Shown here piece by piece: positions 1 to 5,598 of a DNA stretch of 6,350 nt. Both the position numbers and the translations under genes were made by a program. Each line of letters opens with the position of its first letter. Positions within the stretch are counted from its first letter, which is position 1. The stretch lies in assembly GCA_964384205.1 (NCBI GenBank), contig CAYLKS010000024.1:1-6350 (forward strand), given 5' to 3'. The notes under the pieces are model-generated. The model saw only the letters and a list, made by a program, of their open reading frames with translations, was not told the origin of the DNA and did no database searches. The stretch is from CAYLKS01 sp964384205 [NCBI: uncultured bacterium] (GTDB taxonomy: Bacteria > JAGOEH01).

Positions 1-462
1 AAAAATTATATCTTCTGAATTTTGGATCCAATATTTCTGAAAATACATGTCTTATTACTTCCCTTCTTTATCCCAATTATATATGAATAACTAAAACATA
101 ATCTTCTTTATTATTTAAATCAAATTTTTATTTCCCTTTCAAAAAGCTATCAATTAACCTTGTTACTAAATAAAAAATTTTCCATAACATATCTCCTCAA
201 ATATCGGATAATATATATAACCTAAAAATTTCTAAAAATATTAATCCATTTTTAAATTGTAAGAAACTCAACTTATGGCCTCCTAAATTGTTATAAACCT
301 TAAAAATTATTCTTTAAAAGATCTCATACTATTAGCACCACCCTTTGAACTTCTTTTACTCCTCGTAATAATTATAATAAGTTATAATATCCACATAATT
401 ATGTTTAATATTTAAATAATGAATGTATTAAATCAGATTCTATTAACCAAATTTAGTATTTC
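1..462. other. AT-rich region without an intact gene
   Basis: This stretch lies downstream of the RDD gene and holds no convincing complete gene. On the minus strand it carries three purine-rich motifs resembling ribosome binding sites: GAGGAG at 359-364, AGGAGG at 279-284 and GAGGAG at 193-198. The last two precede only very short frames (197-271, TTG start, 24 codons; 128-190, 20 codons). A possible TatA-like fragment lies at 310-411. A 12-bp AT palindrome (393-404) and a 7-bp AT-only inverted repeat (371-377 with 382-388) are visible. Neither has the GC stem and T tract of an intrinsic terminator. The pattern fits decayed genes, but this is inference. Confidence 0.5.
310..411 (-). pseudogene. 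possible TatA-like fragment (weak)
   Basis: Read on the minus strand in one frame, this stretch gives a hydrophobic run (ILNIIMWIL, a stop at 382-384, then LIIII), followed by the basic, polar segment TRSKRSSKGGANSMRSFKE and a stop at 307-309. A membrane helix of about 15 residues, then a short basic amphipathic segment ending in a GxxxSxRxFKE-like pattern, is the layout of TatA, the pore subunit of twin-arginine export. The usual FG hinge and LPEL motif are not preserved, and an in-frame stop breaks the hydrophobic run. The match is short and composition alone could produce it, so this is only a candidate remnant. Confidence 0.2.
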
Positions 463-1026
463 TTATTTCTTAATAACCAATGTACCAGCTATCATATCAT
501 GCAGAGCCTGCTTCTCTTTAGTAAATCCTGCTATTATATAACCAATTAATAAAGTTAAGAATGAAATAATTTTACTAAAATACCTACCTGTTGCTCGACC
601 AAATGAAATTTTATTACCATCTAAATCTGTTACCATTATTCCTAAAGCCATTTTCCCGGGTGTTGCTTGTTTAGATGAGCTTTCAAACAAAGCATAGTAA
701 AGCCAAGCAATAACTATATTAACAATTATTATATAACTCATTATATTTTCTGTGTTATCTATTATATAAGAAGATAATATATTATATTTATCAGATGCCA
801 TATAAGAACCTAAAAAAAAGCCTAAAATAATATTTCTCATAATTATCCCCACTATCCAAAGAATAATACCATCAATAAATGCCGCAACAAAACGTCTCCA
901 AAATCCTGCATAATGAAAAAAAGATACTCCAGATATACCATTATTGGCAGATTCTAATGAAGCACCACAATTAGAACAAAATCTTGCATCACCTTGATTA
1001 TAAGTTCCACATTTTGGACAATACAT
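463..1026 (-). CDS. zinc-ribbon and RDD domain membrane protein
   Basis: A 187-aa protein of two parts. Residues 3-20 form a zinc ribbon with two CxxC knuckles (C3, C6, C17, C20). Residues 41-187 are an RDD domain: the GFWRRFVAAFID segment carries the Arg/Asp signature (R44, R45, D52), followed by membrane helices near 50-72 and 95-114. The conserved ATPGKMALGI (121-130) and LHDMIAGTLVI (175-185) stretches then follow, with another hydrophobic segment at 152-168. RDD proteins are small integral membrane proteins. Some have been linked to ion or Na+/H+ transport, but most have no known role; the ribbon should face the cytoplasm. The ATG has an excellent AGGAGG site (1035-1040) 8 nt upstream. 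It follows the upstream glycosyltransferase gene by 23 nt, so it is probably cotranscribed. The family is certain; the function is not. Confidence 0.93.
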   Translation of the reverse strand: MYCPKCGTYNQGDARFCSNCGASLESANNGISGVSFFHYAGFWRRFVAAFIDGIILWIVGIIMRNIILGFFLGSYMASDKYNILSSYIIDNTENIMSYIIIVNIVIAWLYYALFESSSKQATPGKMALGIMVTDLDGNKISFGRATGRYFSKIISFLTLLIGYIIAGFTKEKQALHDMIAGTLVIKK

Positions 1027-1034
1027 ACCTATTA

Positions 1035-1040
1035 CCTCCT
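1035..1040 (-). promoter_or_regulatory. Shine-Dalgarno site of the zinc-ribbon/RDD gene
   Basis: A full AGGAGG (within AGAGGAGGT, 1034-1042) lies 8 nt before the ATG at 1024-1026, in the 23-nt gap after the preceding gene. It is the strongest ribosome binding site of the annotated genes and fixes the start so that the first zinc-ribbon cysteine is residue 3. Confidence 0.85.
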
Positions 1041-1049
1041 CTGTGGTTT

Positions 1050-2597
1050 TTAAATTCCTCCAAATTTACCCCATAATTTATCACGAATATAAATCATTGA
1101 TAAAATTTCTTTATATAAGAAAAATATTATCAGTATAAAAAACATTCCAATTCCAGCAATACCTATTAAAGGGACATTTAAAAAATATAATCTTACCCAC
1201 CAATAAATAATAAAATTGAAAGCAACAGAATGCTTTTCAAAAAATAAACGTTCAACATTTCCCATATTATAATATAAATCATCCTTCTTTATATTTGGTA
1301 AATTACATAAAACTGAAATTGATCCCTCAACCTGTGTAATCCATGCGCAATATCTATAATTAAATCTTGATATTTTATCCAGATCCTTATGATTAAATTG
1401 GTAATATATTCTATCCCGTGTAGTTAAAGTTGCAATAAATTGTATTATAATAAAAAATATGGCAAATATTTTAAAAATTATAGAAAATATTTCCTTTTGT
1501 TCTATTAAATAAGCTAAATATAAAATCCATAATATTATAAAGGGTATGCTATAACGTGGACCATATTCTGCAGTTGGTAAAATAAAACTTTTTGCAATAA
1601 TAAATAAAGAAAAAATTGTTGAAAATATAATTATAAGATTTAGAAACCTATTAAATTTCTTTTTTGTAGTAAAAAATACAATAAATAATCCTAAAAGTAT
1701 ATGAGGTATATTAGGAAAAATCCCATAAGAAGAATCAAAAAACACATGCAGCAATCCTTTTAAAAAAGGTACTTCAAAAGCATGCAAATTATCCTGTAAT
1801 ACTTGTAATCCTATACTAAAAGGATTTCCAAAATTTAAATAATTAGAAATTAAAATTATTATGCCAGCTATAAATTGAGGATAAATAAAATAAACTAACT
1901 TCTTAAAAAAGATATGAAAATTGTATTTTTTACAATAAAAAATGAAGAATACAATAATAAAAGAAAAAGAATAAAAAATAGTATTATACCTTGTTAATAA
2001 TCCTAAACCAAGCATAAGGCCAGACATAATTAATCTATTATTCTTTTCTTCATAGTAATAATCTAAAAAAAGATAAAGTCCATAAATTATAAATACAGCT
2101 TGAGCAACATTATTACTACTATTTACAATAAGCATCCATAAATTAGTAGATAAGCCTGCAATAATAGTGATAAAAAAAGAAGTTCGATTAGAAAAAGAAA
2201 ATCTTTTTAAAATTAAAAAGACTCCAAGGAGCAAAAATGCTCCCCAAATAGGCCCCCATAAGGCACAAAAAAATTCCTCAATATTATTTTTTATACTATT
2301 AAAACCTAAAATATTAATTACAAAATCAGAGAATTTTATAGTCCCCGCATACAATACCTGTATCAATGGAGGATAAAAAAGAACTCTCTTTCCATTAATT
2401 GTTTTAGGAGCATAATAATGCTCAATTGTAATATCATCTGGTAAAGTAAATAAAAAATGGTTTGCAATATTTTTTGCTACTTCAAATCTCATTTGACTAT
2501 CACCACCCAATGAGCCGGGTGATGTAAAAAAATAAACAAAAAAATAAAATAACCAGATAAAGATATAAAGTTTATACTTTTTAAATTTATCTAACAT
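1050..2597 (-). CDS. GT-C fold membrane glycosyltransferase (PMT/ArnT-like)
   Basis: A 515-aa polytopic protein with about ten or more predicted membrane helices, starting with residues 10-25. GT-C transferases move a sugar from a polyprenyl-phosphate donor to an acceptor on the outer face of the membrane. Matching features are the first external loop with GGDSQMRFEVAKNI (D33 in the usual catalytic Asp position), the FYPPLIQVLY loop (74-83), GLMLGLGLLTRYN (193-205), NYLNFGNPF (252-260) and the EYGPRYSIPF segment (344-353) typical of the PMT/RgtA-like superfamily. The ATG has AAGGAA (2607-2612) 9 nt upstream. Donor and acceptor cannot be told from sequence. The GtrB-like gene at 3557-4510 is a plausible source of donor but lies in a different transcription unit. 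The coding sequence is noticeably more AT-rich than the oxidoreductase gene, partly because of its Ile/Phe/Lys content. Confidence 0.85.
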   Translation of the reverse strand: MLDKFKKYKLYIFIWLFYFFVYFFTSPGSLGGDSQMRFEVAKNIANHFLFTLPDDITIEHYYAPKTINGKRVLFYPPLIQVLYAGTIKFSDFVINILGFNSIKNNIEEFFCALWGPIWGAFLLLGVFLILKRFSFSNRTSFFITIIAGLSTNLWMLIVNSSNNVAQAVFIIYGLYLFLDYYYEEKNNRLIMSGLMLGLGLLTRYNTIFYSFSFIIVFFIFYCKKYNFHIFFKKLVYFIYPQFIAGIIILISNYLNFGNPFSIGLQVLQDNLHAFEVPFLKGLLHVFFDSSYGIFPNIPHILLGLFIVFFTTKKKFNRFLNLIIIFSTIFSLFIIAKSFILPTAEYGPRYSIPFIILWILYLAYLIEQKEIFSIIFKIFAIFFIIIQFIATLTTRDRIYYQFNHKDLDKISRFNYRYCAWITQVEGSISVLCNLPNIKKDDLYYNMGNVERLFFEKHSVAFNFIIYWWVRLYFLNVPLIGIAGIGMFFILIIFFLYKEILSMIYIRDKLWGKFGGI

Positions 2598-2649
2598 TCA
2601 CTAATATTCCTTGTATTATTATTGATAAGCTTTGTTCTATTTCTTTATA

Positions 2650-2681
2650 ATAAAGCTCATACACCATAAAGCTCATATCCC
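2650..2681 (-). repeat. 16-nt tandem duplication in restriction-enzyme remnant
   Basis: Two adjacent 16-nt units, 2650-2665 and 2666-2681, match at 14 of 16 positions; the first 12 bases of each, ATAAAGCTCATA on the plus strand, are identical. On the minus strand each unit encodes YELY, the motif near the end of TaqI/Eco57I-like enzymes (normally ...DGxVYELYF). The extra copy shifts the frame and creates a stop. Removing one copy gives a frame reading IIDGRGYELYYKEIEQ and on to a stop at 2587-2589. Confidence 0.8.
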
Positions 2682-2691
2682 CTACCATCAA

Positions 2692-2731
2692 TTATCTGTT
2701 TAAAATAAAAACTATCTGCTTAAAATAAAAA
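2692..2731 (-). repeat. 20-nt tandem duplication ending the remnant frame
   Basis: Units 2692-2711 and 2712-2731 match at 18 of 20 positions. On the minus strand each encodes FYFKQI. Because 20 is not a multiple of three, reading through both copies changes frame and ends the protein as VFILNR and a stop, instead of the expected FYFKQIIDG. The two duplications (20 and 16 nt) add up to 36 nt, so the frame is restored after both, but stops lie between. Confidence 0.85.
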
Positions 2732-3051
2732 GTTTTGTCATCTTTTCTTTGCTCTTTAAAAAATAAAATATAATACGCAAGAGTTTCACAATGTTTTTGT
2801 TGAGATTCAGAGAGCTGAGAAATTGAGAATTTTACTAATACATGTTTATTATACTGATAACCTTGATTATCTAAAGAAGCACCAGAATATCTATTTTTAT
2901 AAGTATAAAATAAAAAATTAAAATTTAATAGAGCTAAAATATATATCAAATTATCATCTATTAGAAAAAATGCAGTTTTATGTAAATAACAATTTGATTT
3001 TAAAATAGTTTCTGATAATGTTTGACGCTTTATATCAATTTTATTTTTCAT
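2692..3051 (-). pseudogene. remnant of TaqI/Eco57I-like Type IIG restriction-modification enzyme, C-terminus
   Basis: The 119-codon frame resembles only the last part of the TaqI-like C-terminal specificity domain (PF12950 type) of Type IIG restriction-methylation enzymes. Seen are IYILALLNFNFLFYTYKNRYSGASL (residues 36-60; the family has LLALLNSKLxxFYYKxxxSGASL), then GYQYNKHVLVKFSI (64-77), then a QLSESQQK helix start and FYFKQI (106-111). Past the stop, the minus strand still encodes IIDG and YELY pieces down to about 2590, broken by two tandem duplications. In the duplication-free frame the stop (2587-2589) would overlap the next gene's start by 11 nt. The methyltransferase and nuclease parts (many hundred residues) are missing; an in-frame stop at 3058-3060 lies just upstream of the ATG and no good ribosome site is seen. 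It is almost surely non-functional. Confidence 0.75.
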
Positions 3052-3064
3052 AAGATTTTACAAT

Positions 3065-3280
3065 TTATTGTAAATTTGCTTGACGTTGACATTTAATTTT
3101 TGTACAAACAAATTTGATAATCCAGATCAGAGAGGAATTGCCTCTAAAAAATTTCTGAGATAGTAGAATATGACTTTTGAGAAAAATAGCTACCTTTTTT
3201 AACTTTCCCTGTTGTTTATCCTCAAAATCATCAATAAGAATATTAATTCTAAATAATATTCCTTGTTTTTCATATTTCAA
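3065..3280 (-). CDS. unrecognised 71-codon frame, doubtful
   Basis: An open frame with a TTG start (3278-3280) and no clear ribosome binding site. The predicted peptide is rich in Lys, Ile and Phe, with a charged early part (IDDFEDKQQGKLKKVA, residues 16-31) and a more hydrophobic later part with two cysteines (C59, C64). I recognise no family. It ends 13 nt before the restriction-enzyme remnant and could be a scrambled upstream piece of the same or another dead gene, or a chance frame in AT-rich DNA. I would not treat it as a real gene without homologues. Confidence 0.15.
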   Translation of the reverse strand: MKYEKQGILFRINILIDDFEDKQQGKLKKVAIFLKSHILLSQKFFRGNSSLIWIIKFVCTKIKCQRQANLQ

Positions 3281-3482
3281 ACTCTACTTTCGTATAAATA
3301 TAAAATAAAACATTTTTTTAAACAATACATTTTTGAGAAAAAAATAATAATTTTTCCATAGCGCCAAAGCATATTTTATTAATAATTTTTTTTAATTCTA
3401 TCATCTCATATCACAAATATATGGATTTTCTCTTGATTTTTTTCTTGACACAAAAAATAAAAAATATTATTATTTAGAAAAT
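3281..3482. other. AT-rich gap upstream of the tRNA
   Basis: About 200 bases of extremely AT-rich DNA with A and T runs. Apart from the tRNA promoter at its right end (3445-3473), I see no gene or strong hairpin here. On the minus strand the part next to the tRNA is T-rich, which could help end transcription arriving from the glycosyltransferase operon. Confidence 0.5.
3445..3473 (+). promoter_or_regulatory. sigma70-type promoter of tRNA-Val
   Basis: A perfect TTGACA -35 box (3445-3450) and TATTAT -10 box (3468-3473, five of six consensus bases) are separated by the optimal 17 nt. Transcription would start about 7 nt after the -10 box, near 3480, leaving a 5' leader of only about 3 nt before the mature tRNA at 3483. 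This is a strong match even allowing for the AT-rich background, because of the G and C in the -35 box and the exact placement before a tRNA. Confidence 0.8.
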
Positions 3483-3556
3483 GGGCGATTAGCTCAGGTG
3501 GTTAGAGTACTTGCTTGACATGCAAGGGGTCAGTGGTTCAAGTCCACTATCGCCCA
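3483..3556 (+). tRNA. tRNA-Val (anticodon GAC)
   Basis: A complete cloverleaf of 74 nt. The acceptor stem GGGCGAT (3483-3489) pairs fully with ATCGCCC (3549-3555), and the discriminator is A3556. The D stem is GCTC/GAGT (3492-3495 with 3505-3508, one G-U pair). The anticodon stem CTTGC/GCAAG (3510-3514 with 3522-3526) encloses the loop TTGACAT, giving anticodon GAC at 3517-3519, which reads the valine codons GUC and GUU. The T stem AGTGG/CCACT (3532-3536 with 3544-3548) has loop TTCAAGT. The 3' CCA is not encoded: the next bases are TTA, which form the stop codon of the oppositely oriented gene. The gene is single, not in a tRNA cluster, and stands out by its GC content. Confidence 0.97.
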
Positions 3557-4510
3557 TTACTTTATAATTTTATTTGTTCCAAAGGTCTTTTTTAAAGGAA
3601 ATTTACTTTCATCTGTGAGATACATTTTCACAAACATTTCTCCCAATAATCCAGTAGAAATAAATTGAATTGATATAATCATCAAGAGTATTCCCAAACT
3701 TAATAATGGATGCCTATTTTGAATATTGCCAAATCGAAACCATAAACTTACTATATAAACATTGATAAAAAGTCCCAATATTCCTAAAATAATTCCTATT
3801 GTGCCAAAAAAATGTAAAGGGCGCTTGGCATATCTATTAAGAAAAAGTACAGTGAGAAGATCAAGAAATCCTTTGACAAATCTTGCAAAACCATATTTTG
3901 ATTTACCATATTGTCTTGGATGATGTTGGACTGGAATTTCTGATATTTTAAATCCCTGCCAATGAGCAAGCACAGGTAAATATCTATGCATTTCTCCATA
4001 AACCACCAGAGTTTCCACAACTTCTCTTCTATATATTTTTAAACCACAATTGAAATCATGGATTTTTATTCCTGATAATTTACTCACTACAAAGTTAAAT
4101 ATTTTAGATGGAAGAGTTTTTGATATTGGATCATGTCTTTTTTTCTTCCATCCGGAGACAAGGTCGTAGCCTTCATTAATTTTTGCAATTAAATTTTTTA
4201 TTTCTGCTGGATCGTCCTGCAAATCAGCATCCATTGTAATAATTAATTTACCCTCTGCTTCTCTAAAACCAGCAGCAAGAGCAGCAGCCTTCCCACTATT
4301 TTTTCTAAATTGTATAAGTTTTATGTTATCCGGATATTTTTGATATAATTCTATTTGTCTAATTTGAGATTGATCTGTACTCCCATCATCAACAAATATT
4401 ACTTCATAGGAAAGCTTTAGTTTTTGCACATTTTCTTTTATTTTTTCAAATAAAATTTGTATGCTTTCTTCTTCATTATAGCATGGAATTACAATTGATA
4501 AATCTTTCAT
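3557..4510 (-). CDS. GtrB/DPM1-like polyprenyl-phosphate glycosyltransferase (GT2)
   Basis: A full-length 317-aa family 2 glycosyltransferase of the kind that transfers a sugar from a nucleotide donor to undecaprenyl (polyprenyl) phosphate on the inner membrane face. The GT-A domain shows VIPCYNEEE (7-15), DDGSTD (41-46), NSGKAAAL (71-78), the metal-binding DADLQDDP (94-101), DFNCGLKIYRR (152-162) and the RQYGKSKYGF segment (199-208). Two C-terminal membrane helices follow (about 233-257 and 268-293), as in GtrB and DPM1-like bacterial enzymes. The sugar cannot be deduced. The ATG follows the oxidoreductase stop by 9 nt; GAGGG at 4517-4521, overlapping that stop codon, is a suitable ribosome site, with a further AGGAG at 4523-4527. 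Its stop codon directly abuts the 3' end of the convergent tRNA-Val gene. Confidence 0.93.
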   Translation of the reverse strand: MKDLSIVIPCYNEEESIQILFEKIKENVQKLKLSYEVIFVDDGSTDQSQIRQIELYQKYPDNIKLIQFRKNSGKAAALAAGFREAEGKLIITMDADLQDDPAEIKNLIAKINEGYDLVSGWKKKRHDPISKTLPSKIFNFVVSKLSGIKIHDFNCGLKIYRREVVETLVVYGEMHRYLPVLAHWQGFKISEIPVQHHPRQYGKSKYGFARFVKGFLDLLTVLFLNRYAKRPLHFFGTIGIILGILGLFINVYIVSLWFRFGNIQNRHPLLSLGILLMIISIQFISTGLLGEMFVKMYLTDESKFPLKKTFGTNKIIK

Positions 4511-4519
4511 ATTGTACCC

Positions 4520-5596
4520 TCACTCCTGGTTATCAATTCCTAATTTACATTTTTTAGGTTTAAATCTCAAAAAAACTTCTTTGCCAGTTTCCACAGATTC
4601 ATATATAGCATTTATTAATTCTAAAGATTTTCTACCTTCTAATCCATCTACAAGCGCATGTTTATTATTCATTATTGAGTCTATTACATTTTTCAAATAT
4701 TCATAATGGCCAAAGCCATATACATCAGGTGGATTTTGATTATATTCTCTAATAATTTCCTCATCTTCTGGTTTTTTATCAACAAATTGCCATACTCTTA
4801 TTTTATTTACAGCAAACCCTGCTATTTCAACAGTTCCTTTTTCTCCTAAAATAGATATTGAACCTTCCAGATCATTTGGTCTTGTGCATACAGTAGCTTC
4901 TATTAATCCTAATGCTCCATTGGTAAATTTTAAAATAGCAACTCCTGTATCTTCCACTTCAATATTCATCAACGCTGTAGTAGTTTTAGCAAATACACTT
5001 TCCACATCTCCCATCATCCATTCTAATAAATCAATATGATGACTTGCTTGATTTGTTAAAACACCTCCATCCTGAGCCCATGTGCCACGCCACGGGTCCA
5101 TATCATAATATGCCTGATCCCTGCTCCACCTAACTCTAACAGTACCTAATACTAATTTCCCAAATCTACCATGTTCTAAGGCTTCCCTTAACTTTTGAAC
5201 AGGAAGATTGTACCTGTTTTGTTTTACAACAAATAACCTTGATCCATTTTTATCACATTCTGTAATCATTTTATCTGCATCTTCTAATTTTAGCGCCATA
5301 GGCTTTTCCACAACTACATGTTTTCCATACTGAGCAACATCAATTGTTATTTTAGCATGAGAACCAGAAGGAGTTAATATATTAACAACATCAATCGATT
5401 TTTCCTTATCTAACATTTCAAAATAGTTTGTATAATAGGGTACATTATATTCTCCAGCCCATTTTTTTGCTCGCTCTTCTTTAATATCACATACTGCTAC
5501 AAGATTTGCATTCTCAAGCTGATCAATAATAGGAATGTGTTTTCTTGCAATCCTGCCACAACCTATTACAGCAAAATTTAATTTTTCTTTCTTCAC
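4520..5596 (-). CDS. Gfo/Idh/MocA family NAD-dependent sugar oxidoreductase (WlbA-like)
   Basis: A 358-aa two-domain dehydrogenase. The N-terminal Rossmann fold has GCGRIARKH (12-20) for NAD(P) binding, a D37 ending the second strand (VAVCD) that favours NAD, and the family EKP motif (97-99, with the catalytic-site K98). The C-terminal domain has WRGTWAQDGGVLTNQASHHIDLLEW (169-193), with H186/H187 in the active-site position. This segment is typical of UDP-sugar oxidases such as WlbA/WbpB (UDP-N-acetylglucosaminuronate 3-dehydrogenase), and the glycosyltransferase downstream supports a nucleotide-sugar role. However, the substrate is not fixed by sequence, and other sugar dehydrogenases of the family remain possible. 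The start is GTG (5594-5596), chosen because AAAGGAG lies 7 nt upstream. The gene starts 2 nt after the phosphoesterase stop and ends 9 nt before the glycosyltransferase. Confidence 0.92.
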   Translation of the reverse strand: MKKEKLNFAVIGCGRIARKHIPIIDQLENANLVAVCDIKEERAKKWAGEYNVPYYTNYFEMLDKEKSIDVVNILTPSGSHAKITIDVAQYGKHVVVEKPMALKLEDADKMITECDKNGSRLFVVKQNRYNLPVQKLREALEHGRFGKLVLGTVRVRWSRDQAYYDMDPWRGTWAQDGGVLTNQASHHIDLLEWMMGDVESVFAKTTTALMNIEVEDTGVAILKFTNGALGLIEATVCTRPNDLEGSISILGEKGTVEIAGFAVNKIRVWQFVDKKPEDEEIIREYNQNPPDVYGFGHYEYLKNVIDSIMNNKHALVDGLEGRKSLELINAIYESVETGKEVFLRFKPKKCKLGIDNQE

Positions 5597-5598
5597 AC

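Noticed and set aside
1-48. Minus-strand ATG at 46-48 opening a frame to the window edge (16 codons visible)
   Set aside because: It is too short to judge, with only a weak, badly spaced purine motif upstream. It could be the start of the next gene, but nothing here proves it.
371-404. AT-only inverted repeats (ATTATAA/TTATAAT and a 12-bp palindrome) as terminator or operator
   Set aside because: No GC pairs and no proper T tract are present. Such palindromes are expected by chance in DNA this AT-rich.
2167-2376. Plus-strand frame of 69 codons inside the GT-C gene
   Set aside because: It lies entirely antisense to a clear membrane glycosyltransferase, and the peptide has no recognisable features.
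2650-2731. Short repeats as a CRISPR array
   Set aside because: The units are two copies each, directly adjacent without spacers, and explained as tandem duplications in a dead coding sequence.
3131-3145. Inverted repeat AGAGG/CCTCT with a 5-nt loop, as a possible terminator
   Set aside because: The stem is only 5 bp. On the plus strand it is followed by A residues, and on the minus strand the T run precedes rather than follows it.
3483-3556. tRNA 3' end as an attachment site of an integrated element
   Set aside because: No second copy of the tRNA 3' end, integrase gene or element boundary was found in the window, and the DNA downstream of the tRNA is an intact biosynthetic operon.
3796-4020. 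Minus-strand 74-codon frame within the GT2 gene
   Set aside because: It is another frame of the glycosyltransferase, whose conserved motifs occupy the main frame.
4512-4706. Plus-strand 64-codon frame opposite the end of the oxidoreductase gene
   Set aside because: It is antisense to a well-supported gene and has no family resemblance.
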